From Acidimicrobiales bacterium (GTDB taxonomy: Bacteria > Actinomycetota > Acidimicrobiia > Acidimicrobiales > JAVJTC01): a DNA stretch of 64,000 nucleotides. The notes beneath the pieces are model-generated. The model saw only the letters and a list, made by a program, of their open reading frames with translations, did not search any database and was not told the DNA's origin. The stretch is from the NCBI GenBank assembly GCA_040219085.1, contig JAVJTC010000029.1, positions 215,664 to 279,663 on the forward strand, in the 5' to 3' direction. Below are positions 45,555-54,679 of the stretch, piece by piece; position 1 is the stretch's first letter, and every line of letters starts with the position of its first letter. The position numbers and the translations under genes were made by a program.

Positions 45555-46439
45555 TCATGCGAGGAACAGGTCCCGCAGGCCCTTCTCACGGACCCGTCGC
45601 TGGTCCTCGCGGTACTTGAGGACCGCACCGAGGCTGGCGTCGGCGAGATCGGGGTCGAGCGTCTCGGCGCCGAGGCGACCCAGGGCCTGGGCCCAGTCGA
45701 TGCTCTCGGCCACGCCGGGTGGCTTGTAGAGACCCACCTCACGCAGGTTGGCCACCGCCTTCGCGACCTCCTCGATCAGCTTGTCGGGCACGCCGGTGGT
45801 ACGGAGCCGGATGATCTCGACCTCGCGCTCGAAGTCGGGATGCTCCACCCAGTGGTAGAGGCAGCGACGCTTCAACGCGTCGTGCACGTCGCGGGTGCGG
45901 TTGGAGGTCACGACGACGATGGGTGGCTGGTCCGCCCGGTAGGTGCCGAGCTCGGGGATCGTGACGGAGTAGTCCGAGAGGACCTCGAGCAGGTAGGCCT
46001 CGAATTCGTCGTCGGCGCGATCCACCTCGTCGATCAAAAGGACGGGCGGCGGACCGTCGCCGTGGGCGATGGCCGCCAGGAGCGGGCGACGGACGAGGAA
46101 CGTCTCGGAGTAGAGCTCGCCCTCGAGTTGGTCGGTGTCGAGCTCACGGGCGTGACCCGAGGCCTCGGCGGCCCGCAGGTGCAGCAGCTGGCGGGAGTAG
46201 TCCCATTCGTACACGGCCTGGGAGACGTCGATGCCGTCGTAGCACTGGAGCCGGATGAGCTCTCCGCCGGTCCATGCAGCGAGCGTCTTGGCGACCTCGG
46301 TCTTGCCCACGCCGGGCTCGCCTTCGAGCAGCAGCGGGCGCTGCAGGCTGAGGGCGAGAAAGATCGCCGTGGAGAGTCCGACGTCGGCGAGGTAGCCGTT
46401 GTCGGCGAGCGCGGTCTGGACGTCTTGGACGGTTTCCAT
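45555..46439 (-). CDS. coxD: CoxD-like MoxR AAA+ ATPase
   Basis: AAA+ ATPase of 294 residues. The Walker A is GEPGVGKTEVAKTLA near residue 41, the Walker B is VLLIDEVDRADDEFEAYLLEVL near 113, followed by VTSNRTRDVHDALKRRCLYHWVEHP (sensor 1 and arginine finger region). It is the MoxR-type chaperone of the cox cluster. It is the first gene of this maturation block, read right to left. Confidence 0.92.
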   Translation of the reverse strand: METVQDVQTALADNGYLADVGLSTAIFLALSLQRPLLLEGEPGVGKTEVAKTLAAWTGGELIRLQCYDGIDVSQAVYEWDYSRQLLHLRAAEASGHARELDTDQLEGELYSETFLVRRPLLAAIAHGDGPPPVLLIDEVDRADDEFEAYLLEVLSDYSVTIPELGTYRADQPPIVVVTSNRTRDVHDALKRRCLYHWVEHPDFEREVEIIRLRTTGVPDKLIEEVAKAVANLREVGLYKPPGVAESIDWAQALGRLGAETLDPDLADASLGAVLKYREDQRRVREKGLRDLFLA

Positions 46440-46527
46440 CGAGCCCGAGGCTAGAGGGCCAGGCGGCCCGATCGTGAATCGACGCGCGCAGGGCGCATGA
46501 CCCGTCGATGGCCCGGACGGGCGTTCT

Positions 46528-47343
46528 TCAGCTCACCCGTCGGAGCGTGAACCATGCCGTGGTCCCGAACGCGACCACGAGGCCGGCGATGGCCACGAGC
46601 CCCGGCCAGGTCGTCGACCAGGCGACGTCACCGAGCATCCCCTGGCGGGCCATCCGCAAGATGTTGGTCACCGGATTCAGCCGGGCGACCGTGTGGAGCC
46701 ACCCGTCCATCACGGCCAGGGGGACCTGACCGATGGACAGGAAGGTCGAGATGACGATGGTCATCTGCACGACGGCGAGCGCCTTCATGGACTTCAACCG
46801 GTAGACGAGCGTCAGCCCGAGCAGGGACATGACCACGGCGAGCCCGATGCCGCCGATCCACATCATCGCCATGCCGGCGACGCCACCCCGGAAGTCCACG
46901 CCGAGGAGATATCCGAGGGGGATGACAAGTGTGAGCGGAATCAGCGAACGGGCGACCGCGTAGGACACGGCACCGGCGAGCACGACCACCCGCGACACAG
47001 GCGCGAGCAGGAGCCGGTCGAAGAAGCCGTCCTGCATGTCCTGGGCGGCCATCGCCGATGCCCCGACACCGGCGAACGCGCCACCCTGTAGCGCCGCCCA
47101 GGGGAGCACCCACGCCGTCACGTCGATGTCGCCATAGCCGGGAAGTTCAGCGACCGCCTCGAAGGAGTTGCCGAAGGTGATGACGAAGAACAGCGGCGTC
47201 ACGATGACCGGCACCATCAGCGACGGGCGCCGACGCATCCGGATGAGACCCCGCACCCCGAGCGCGACCGTCGGAGCCCACAACGCTCGCAGGGCCTGCA
47301 CCGACGACGGACCCGGCGCCCTGATGCGGGCCGGGGCGGTCAC
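46528..47343 (-). CDS. ABC-2 type transporter permease (second)
   Basis: A 271-residue ABC-2 permease with six hydrophobic segments and QDMQDGFFDRLLLAPVSRVVVLAG, the cytoplasmic coupling element of DrrB-like permeases. The GTG at 47343 overlaps the stop of the preceding permease (GTGA); the longer frame is not homologous. Together with the other permease and the ATPase it forms a DrrAB-like exporter for a drug or lipid. The substrate is unknown. Confidence 0.9.
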   Translation of the reverse strand: MTAPARIRAPGPSSVQALRALWAPTVALGVRGLIRMRRRPSLMVPVIVTPLFFVITFGNSFEAVAELPGYGDIDVTAWVLPWAALQGGAFAGVGASAMAAQDMQDGFFDRLLLAPVSRVVVLAGAVSYAVARSLIPLTLVIPLGYLLGVDFRGGVAGMAMMWIGGIGLAVVMSLLGLTLVYRLKSMKALAVVQMTIVISTFLSIGQVPLAVMDGWLHTVARLNPVTNILRMARQGMLGDVAWSTTWPGLVAIAGLVVAFGTTAWFTLRRVS

Positions 47344-48134
47344 GAGGTCTCCCTGAGGCGGTACCGCAGGGCGGCGAGAGCGACTCCGATACCCGCCGCG
47401 GTCATGGCGAGGCCCACTCCCAGCATCATCGCGAGATCGCTCCCGTCCATGCCGTCGAGCACGAGGCGGCGCGTGGGATCGATGAGGAAGGTCACGGGGT
47501 TGCGCTCCGCGAGCCAGCGGTACCACCCCGACATCGCCTCGGTCGGAAAGAAGGCCGACGAGATGAACAGACCGATGAACGTCACCGGGAACAGCGACTG
47601 CACCGACTCCTGGTTGCCCGTCCAGAAGGCGAGCGCGGACGCAATCGCTCCGATGGACAGCGCAAGCATGACCGCCGCGGCGGCGACCGCCGGCACGACC
47701 GCCGCCGAGATGTCCGCACCGAAGGCGACGAAGACGCCCATGAGCACGAGCGCCTGGAGAACGGCGAGCACGGCGGAACCGGCGAGGCGCCCGATGAGGA
47801 TCGAAACCGGCCGCACCGGCGAGGCGAGGAGACGCTCGAAGAAGCCGTCCTCGAGGTCGATCGCGAGGTCCGACGCGCCGTTCGTCGCGGCGAACGTGAC
47901 GCCCTGCAGGACCGAGGCCGGCAGGAGGAACTCGAGGAACGAGTCCACGTCGCCGAAACCCTCGAGGTTCACCGCGTCACCGAACTGGGCGGTGTAGACG
48001 GCCGCGAGGACGAGCGGAAAGATCGTCGACGGGAGCCAGTTCTGCGGCTGGCGTGCGGTCGCCTTGAGCGAACGCACACTCAGCGCCACCACGGGGAGCT
48101 CGACGGGATCGCGTCTCACGGTCGGCCCGGCCAC
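47340..48134 (-). CDS. ABC-2 type transporter permease (first)
   Basis: A 264-residue permease of the same class as its downstream neighbour. Diagnostic are DLEDGFFERLLASPVRPVSILIGRL and the segment FWTGNQESVQSLFPVTFIGLFISSAFFPTEAM. Six transmembrane helices are expected. The GTG at 48134 is chosen because GGGGAG lies about 10 bases upstream; GTG 48119 is possible. It follows the ATPase by 7 bases. Confidence 0.9.
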   Translation of the reverse strand: MAGPTVRRDPVELPVVALSVRSLKATARQPQNWLPSTIFPLVLAAVYTAQFGDAVNLEGFGDVDSFLEFLLPASVLQGVTFAATNGASDLAIDLEDGFFERLLASPVRPVSILIGRLAGSAVLAVLQALVLMGVFVAFGADISAAVVPAVAAAAVMLALSIGAIASALAFWTGNQESVQSLFPVTFIGLFISSAFFPTEAMSGWYRWLAERNPVTFLIDPTRRLVLDGMDGSDLAMMLGVGLAMTAAGIGVALAALRYRLRETS

Positions 48135-48141
48135 ATCCGGC

Positions 48142-49083
48142 TCACTCCCCCGGCTCGGCGCCCTCGAGGCGCCGACCGGTCGCCTCGGCGAACACGTCGT
48201 CGAGGCTCGGCTCGTCGAGCTCGAGGTGGTGCAGGACGACCCCGGCCTCGTCAAGAGCGCGGACGACCTCGGACATCCCGGCCGTGCCGGACGCGAGACC
48301 GATGGCGACCCGACCGCGGCGCGCGGGCCGCTGCTCGCCGAAACGACTCATGACCTCCAGCGCGCGGTCCACGTCGTCGGTCTCGATCCGCAAGGTGGGC
48401 GCTCCGACCGCCTTCTTCAGCGCGGCCGGAGTTCCCTGCTCGACGATCCTGCCGCCGTCGATGATGGCGACCCGCTCGGCCAGTTCGTCGGCCTCCTCGA
48501 GGTACTGCGTGGTCAGGAACACCGCGGTTCCGTTCTCGGCGTTGAGGGTACGGATCTCGTCCCACAGCGTGAGCCGTGAGGTCGGGTCGAGCCCGGTGGT
48601 CGGCTCGTCGAGGAAGAGGACGGCCGGTTCGTGCACGAGAGCGAGCGCCAGATCGAGGCGGCGGCGCATGCCACCCGAGTAGGTGCCGACGCGGCGGTCC
48701 CCGGCAGCGACGAGCCCCACCCGCTCGAGCAGTTCCCCGCCGCGTTGGCGGGCGCTGCGGCGGGCGATCCCGTGCAGGACCGCCTGGAGATGCAGAAGCT
48801 CGCGGCCGGTCATCAGCGGGTCGATGGCGGCGTCCTGGAGCGCGACTCCGATGCGACGACGCACGAGCGCCGCCTCGGTCACCACGTCGTGGCCGGCAAC
48901 CGTCGCCGTGCCGCCGGTGGGACGCAGCAGCGTCGTCAACATGCGGACGGTGGTGGACTTGCCGGCGCCGTTGGGGCCCAGGAACCCGAAGATCTCACCG
49001 TCGGCCACGTGGAGGTCCACGCCGTCCACGGCGACGACGTCGCCGAAGCGGCGGACCAGTCCGGTGGCCTCGATCGGATGCAC
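48142..49083 (-). CDS. ABC transporter ATP-binding protein (DrrA-like)
   Basis: ATPase of 313 residues: Walker A FLGPNGAGKSTTVRML, signature TYSGGMRRRLDLALALV, Walker B VLFLDEPTTGLDPTSR, and a C-terminal DrrA-type domain (TDDVDRALEVMSRFGEQRPARR). The GTG at 49083 starts just before VRRFGDVVAVDGVDLHV. It drives the two ABC-2 permeases downstream. The three genes form one operon; their cargo cannot be predicted. Confidence 0.95.
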   Translation of the reverse strand: MHPIEATGLVRRFGDVVAVDGVDLHVADGEIFGFLGPNGAGKSTTVRMLTTLLRPTGGTATVAGHDVVTEAALVRRRIGVALQDAAIDPLMTGRELLHLQAVLHGIARRSARQRGGELLERVGLVAAGDRRVGTYSGGMRRRLDLALALVHEPAVLFLDEPTTGLDPTSRLTLWDEIRTLNAENGTAVFLTTQYLEEADELAERVAIIDGGRIVEQGTPAALKKAVGAPTLRIETDDVDRALEVMSRFGEQRPARRGRVAIGLASGTAGMSEVVRALDEAGVVLHHLELDEPSLDDVFAEATGRRLEGAEPGE

Positions 49084-49151
49084 CGACCGAGTCTGCCCGG
49101 TGTCGACGACAGTGCGACGTGATGGGTGTCCGTTGTCCCCGGGATCCGGGC

Positions 49152-50935
<1,784 letters not shown>

Positions 50936-52288
50936 TCACAGCTGCGATGCAGCCTCCGACGACGCCTCCCGTTCGCGGGCCTCGGAGCGGAGCCGGTCGG
51001 CCGCGGTCCGCAGGGCGGACTCGGGGTCCACGTCGACGAGGCGAGCGAGAGCGACGGCCGCCACGAGCACCTCGCCGAGCGCCGTCTCGTCGGGCACGGC
51101 CGCGAGCGACTTCACGGCTCCCCGCAGCCGCGTGAGGGCACCGGTGGGATCGGCCGGCACGAGTTCGGGAGCCACGCCGACGGCCTTCTTGAGGATCTTC
51201 GTCGTGTAGAGCAGGGCCGGCAGAGCCCCGGGCACCCCGTCGAAGACGGACTCGCGGCCCTTCTCGGACTTCTTGAGCTGTTCCCAGTTGGCGAACACCG
51301 TGTCGACGTCGGGAGCGTCCACACCACCGAAGACATGGGGATGGCGGGTGTACAGCTTGTGGTGGATCCCCCGGGCCACGTCGGCCACGTCGAACTGGCC
51401 CTCCTCGGTGGCGAGTTCGGCGTGGAAGAAGACCTGGTAGAGGAGGTCGCCCAACTCCTCCTCGAGGTGTCCGTAGGTGAGCGGCTCCTCGGCGTCGACG
51501 GCGTCGATCGCCTCGAGGACCTCGTAGGTCTCCTCGAGGAGGTGGTGGCGAAGCGAGAGGTGGGTCTGTTCGCGATCCCAGGGGCATTCGGCCCGCAGGG
51601 TGGTCACGAGGTCCGCCAGGCCCGCGAACGCCGCTCCCACCGGTTCGGTGACGGAGGGCAGCCACACGGCGGTGAGGTGGTCCGGTTCGATGGAGCGATC
51701 CAGTTCGGCGATGGTGGTCTCGATGATCTGCTCGTCGGGGAGGCCGAGGTGGTGCAGGATCACCGCCGGCGTGTCGTCGGCGTCGAGGGAGAGCTTCAGG
51801 TTCGACATCACCGGGCGGGAATGCGTGTGGGCCACGAGCAGCGCGCCAGCGGCGCCGGCGACGGAGCGGGCGGCCACATGGGCGTCGACGAGACGGACCC
51901 CGCGCTCGATGGGATCCACGCCGAGCCGCGCCCATGCGAGATCGAGGAAGGACATGGCTGGCAGGACGCGCGTCTCGACGCGCTCGTCGGCGGTCAGCAG
52001 ATCGACGGAGCGTTCCAGTACCCGGGGCGAACCCGGCACGGCGTAGAGGATCTCGCCGTGCTCGGCTGCGGCTGCGACGAGTCGCTCGACGATCTCCCGG
52101 TAGACGTCGTCGAAGGTCGCCTCGCTCTCGTAGACGTCGTCGAAGGTGGTGACGTCGCCCATGACCCCGGCCGACGGATGGACCGCCGTGCGCAGGTAGC
52201 GGTGCTCGTGGGCCGCGATGGCGTCGCCCGTCTGAGCCGTCACGAGACCGGCGCCGGCGGGCCCGATCCCGCAGACGGTGACGATCAC
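50936..52288 (-). CDS. mazG: Fused tetrapyrrole-methylase-like and MazG nucleotide pyrophosphohydrolase
   Basis: A 450-residue YabN-type protein. Residues 1-225 are a tetrapyrrole methylase-like domain (VTVCGIGPAGAGLVTAQT, YAVPGSPRVLERSVDLL). Residues 230-450 are MazG with the metal-binding EETYEVLEAIDAVDAEE and LEEELGDLLYQVFFHAELA. It hydrolyses NTPs and oxidised or alarmone-linked nucleotides (house-cleaning). The GTG at 52288 overlaps the stop of the SurA-like gene (GTGA). A 30-base in-frame tandem duplication gives the repeated TFDDVY in the methylase half. Confidence 0.93.
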   Translation of the reverse strand: MIVTVCGIGPAGAGLVTAQTGDAIAAHEHRYLRTAVHPSAGVMGDVTTFDDVYESEATFDDVYREIVERLVAAAAEHGEILYAVPGSPRVLERSVDLLTADERVETRVLPAMSFLDLAWARLGVDPIERGVRLVDAHVAARSVAGAAGALLVAHTHSRPVMSNLKLSLDADDTPAVILHHLGLPDEQIIETTIAELDRSIEPDHLTAVWLPSVTEPVGAAFAGLADLVTTLRAECPWDREQTHLSLRHHLLEETYEVLEAIDAVDAEEPLTYGHLEEELGDLLYQVFFHAELATEEGQFDVADVARGIHHKLYTRHPHVFGGVDAPDVDTVFANWEQLKKSEKGRESVFDGVPGALPALLYTTKILKKAVGVAPELVPADPTGALTRLRGAVKSLAAVPDETALGEVLVAAVALARLVDVDPESALRTAADRLRSEAREREASSEAASQL

Positions 52289-53019
52289 CCGGCGGCGGGA
52301 GTGAAGCCCGGCGGGAACCCGACCGACGCGCCCCTCGGGAAGATCGCGAGCTGGAACGGGATCCACTCGCCGTAGCGGGGATCCAGGTCGACGTCGGTCT
52401 CGAGGGATGCGAAGAGGACAGCGACACTGCCCGGCCCGTTCGCGATGGCCGCCTCGACCTGCTGGAGGAGAACGGGATCGTCGGGTCCCGGGGCGCCGGC
52501 GGCCTCGGCCAGCAGGGCGAGTTCGGCTTCGGTGGGTTCGAAGAAACCGACCGATGCGTTCAGGATCTCCTGGTCCACGAAGAAGTCCCGCAGGACCTTC
52601 CCGAGCCCCGTCTCGAGCTCGTCGTCGAGTCCGAAGTTGGCCAGGAACGCACCGTCGATGCCCGCGCCGATCTCCGCGCGGAGGTCGTCGCCGATCTGGG
52701 CGTTGCGGGCCTCGAAGGCGACGTCGATGACCTCGGACGCCGCGTACAGCTCGAGAATCCCCCCGATGAGGTCGGCGGACTCGGAGCCGGCAAGGTCCGT
52801 CGCGGGCGTCCCGATGAAGGGGAGGCCGGCACCGCCGCCGCCCCGCTCCGCGACGAAGACGTCCTGGAGTTCACGGGCCTCGGCGACGAGACCGTCGAGG
52901 TCGTCACGGGTTATCTCGGTCGAACCGACCTCGAGGGCCGGGTCCAGGTCGGACGCACAGGCCGACGCGACGAGTCCCAGCGTGAGGAGGATGGCGAGGA
53001 ACAGACTCAGGCGACGCAC
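52285..53019 (-). CDS. SurA-N domain lipoprotein
   Basis: A 244-residue exported lipoprotein. The signal RRLSLFLAILLTLGLVASAC ends in a lipobox with Cys21. The body (VGSTEITRDDLDGLVAEAREL) matches the SurA N-terminal chaperone domain, and the C-terminal VLFASLETDVDLDPRYGEW suggests a vestigial parvulin region without a recognisable active site. It may aid folding of secreted proteins. The GTG at 53019 is the only start before the signal peptide. Confidence 0.83.
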   Translation of the reverse strand: MRRLSLFLAILLTLGLVASACASDLDPALEVGSTEITRDDLDGLVAEARELQDVFVAERGGGGAGLPFIGTPATDLAGSESADLIGGILELYAASEVIDVAFEARNAQIGDDLRAEIGAGIDGAFLANFGLDDELETGLGKVLRDFFVDQEILNASVGFFEPTEAELALLAEAAGAPGPDDPVLLQQVEAAIANGPGSVAVLFASLETDVDLDPRYGEWIPFQLAIFPRGASVGFPPGFTPAAG

Positions 53020-53129
53020 CCGGGTGAGGCTAACGGACGCCGCCGCGGCTGCGCAGCCGAGATGGCTCTCCCCACCCCGTCGCGCAGCTTGGACCCATGA
53101 TCCGTCAGGATCACCCCGTGGAGCGCCCG

Positions 53130-53564
53130 TCACACATCGACGATGCGCCAGGCCACGGATTCGGCATCCAGGACCCCGGGCAGGACTCCGTCGGCCGCAC
53201 GCGGGGACAACCACACCGTGGCACCGAGCGAGAGCGCAGCGCCGGCGGCTTCGAGGTTCAACACGTTGAGCTTCGGGTGACGCTCAGCCAGTTCCGCCAT
53301 GACCGGTACCGTCGAGCGCGGATCAGGCAGGGAGATGTCGGGCCGCAGCTCGAGGAGGCTGCGGATCGCCGCAGCCTGACGAGCCGGGTCGAGCTGAGTG
53401 AACGGACCCGAGAGCGCACCGCCGGCGCCGGCCACGGCGGCGCGACACGCGCGGTGGTACCAGTACGTGGTGGTCGACAGGTGGAGATCGGGTTCGCCGA
53501 GCCCGGCAAGCAGCTCGCGAATGAGTAGCCGATCGTCGATCAGGACCGGTGGCGAGTCCGCCAC
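53130..53564 (-). CDS. PIN-like putative toxin of an AbrB-antitoxin pair
   Basis: A 144-residue protein starting PPVLIDDRLLIRELLAG, which resembles the beta-1 strand and acidic residue of PIN-domain nucleases. The remainder (YWYHRACRAAVAG, LNVLNLEAAGAALSLGATVWLS) fits an alpha/beta fold, but the full set of PIN acidic residues is not obvious by eye. Its gene follows a SpoVT/AbrB-type antitoxin by 3 bases, so a toxin role is inferred mainly from context. Confidence 0.6.
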   Translation of the reverse strand: MADSPPVLIDDRLLIRELLAGLGEPDLHLSTTTYWYHRACRAAVAGAGGALSGPFTQLDPARQAAAIRSLLELRPDISLPDPRSTVPVMAELAERHPKLNVLNLEAAGAALSLGATVWLSPRAADGVLPGVLDAESVAWRIVDV

Positions 53565-53567
53565 GGT

Positions 53568-53807
53568 CTACTGGTCGGCGAGATCCGGATCGCCGAGCGA
53601 GGCCACAGCGTCGTCGTAGCGATCGTCGAGGACCCGGAGCAGCTCGCGCTTCGCGTCGTCGATTCCTCCCGGGATGATCAGTGCTGCGTCGCCGAGATCG
53701 ATTATCCCGACCTCACCGCCGTCGTCGATACCCCAGCGGTGGCGCAGCTGCGCCGGGAGGTTGGTCTGGCCGCGATGGGAAACCCTCGTCGTCGTCACTG
53801 CCGGCAT
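53568..53807 (-). CDS. SpoVT/AbrB-type antitoxin
   Basis: A 79-residue swapped-hairpin AbrB DNA-binding protein: TTTRVSHRGQTNLPAQLRHRWGIDDGGEVGIIDLGDAALIIPGG is the typical domain. The C-terminal helix KRELLRVLDDRYDD would bind the toxin. A perfect 11-base inverted repeat sits 2 bases upstream of its ATG, consistent with autoregulation. Confidence 0.85.
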   Translation of the reverse strand: MPAVTTTRVSHRGQTNLPAQLRHRWGIDDGGEVGIIDLGDAALIIPGGIDDAKRELLRVLDDRYDDAVASLGDPDLADQ

Positions 53808-53809
53808 CT

Positions 53810-53842
53810 CTGCATTGTAACCGCGGTCGGCTTACAATGCAG
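53810..53842. promoter_or_regulatory. Operator/promoter of the AbrB-PIN-like pair
   Basis: Perfect inverted repeat CTGCATTGTAA-(11)-TTACAATGCAG, ending 2 bases before the antitoxin ATG at 53807. The arm contains TACAAT, which as a -10 box only six bases from the ATG would give a leaderless mRNA. No good -35 is present. Binding of the AbrB antitoxin here would cover the promoter. Confidence 0.65.
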
Positions 53843-53932
53843 CGTCGGGCTGAGCTCCGGACTTCACGTGGCGGCGGCTGCGGGTGCAACGACTCCGACG
53901 GGACATCGGCCGTCGGCAGGTCGGCCCGGAGG

Positions 53933-54679
53933 TCAGCGCAGATCCGGTTCGCCGTCGGCGGTGTTCGGCCACTCCCACGTCACGAGCACCCACCCATGGT
54001 CGCGATGCAGGTCGTCGGTCAGGTCCGCGAGGGCTTCGATCGCCCACTCCAGGGACTTCTCCGGCGTGGTCACCTCGAAGCTGGCCCAGGGAATCTCGAC
54101 AGGCACGATCGGGTCGGCACCGTCCCATCTGTCACTGCGGAGGTCGAGGCCGAGGATCACTCCTCCCTGCCCGGTGATCTCGGAAACCGCGTGCCTCGCC
54201 CAATAGCGCGGCCACATGACCTCGTCGCCGGGGAGCACCCAAACCCGCTCACGTGCACGTTTGGAAAGGCGACGGACACGCTGGTGATGGAAGTTCCTCC
54301 GATTCCTGTCGTGGTTCGCCTCGATGCGGCGCCGCGACTCCGCTCGGTATGCGACTGGGTCCTCGTCGTAGGCCTGCAGCTGCTGGAGCCACGCTTCGAG
54401 TTCGTCCTTGATGTAGGACATCGGGTGGTAGTAGGGCCGATGTTCTCCATGATCGCCGTGGCGGATCAGCCTCCGGTTGCCGGCGGGGTGTGTCATGTCG
54501 AACCCGTGGAGCGTTGTCAGAACCCCCTCCACGATCCACTCCACGCGCCCCTCCGGAACGCTTTCCTCGACCCAGGGTCTGACCCAGGAGTGGATCTCCT
54601 CCCTGCTCATTTCACCCGCGATGACGGCACGCCAGCGGCGCTCGACCTCGTCACGGGTGGGCGGTTGGAGATCGCTCAC
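53933..54679 (-). CDS. Hypothetical protein coupled to mfd
   Basis: A 248-residue protein I do not recognise. It is rich in Trp, Arg and His (RPWVEESVPEGRVEWIVEGVLTT, YYHPMSYIKDELEAWLQQLQAYDEDP, RRRIEANHDRNRRNFHHQRVRRL), has no signal peptide or membrane helix, and ends acidic. The GTG at 54679 overlaps the mfd stop (GTGA), so it is translationally coupled to the transcription-repair coupling factor. It lies upstream of the toxin-antitoxin-like pair. It may be an acquired passenger gene rather than a repair factor. Confidence 0.75.
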   Translation of the reverse strand: MSDLQPPTRDEVERRWRAVIAGEMSREEIHSWVRPWVEESVPEGRVEWIVEGVLTTLHGFDMTHPAGNRRLIRHGDHGEHRPYYHPMSYIKDELEAWLQQLQAYDEDPVAYRAESRRRIEANHDRNRRNFHHQRVRRLSKRARERVWVLPGDEVMWPRYWARHAVSEITGQGGVILGLDLRSDRWDGADPIVPVEIPWASFEVTTPEKSLEWAIEALADLTDDLHRDHGWVLVTWEWPNTADGEPDLR

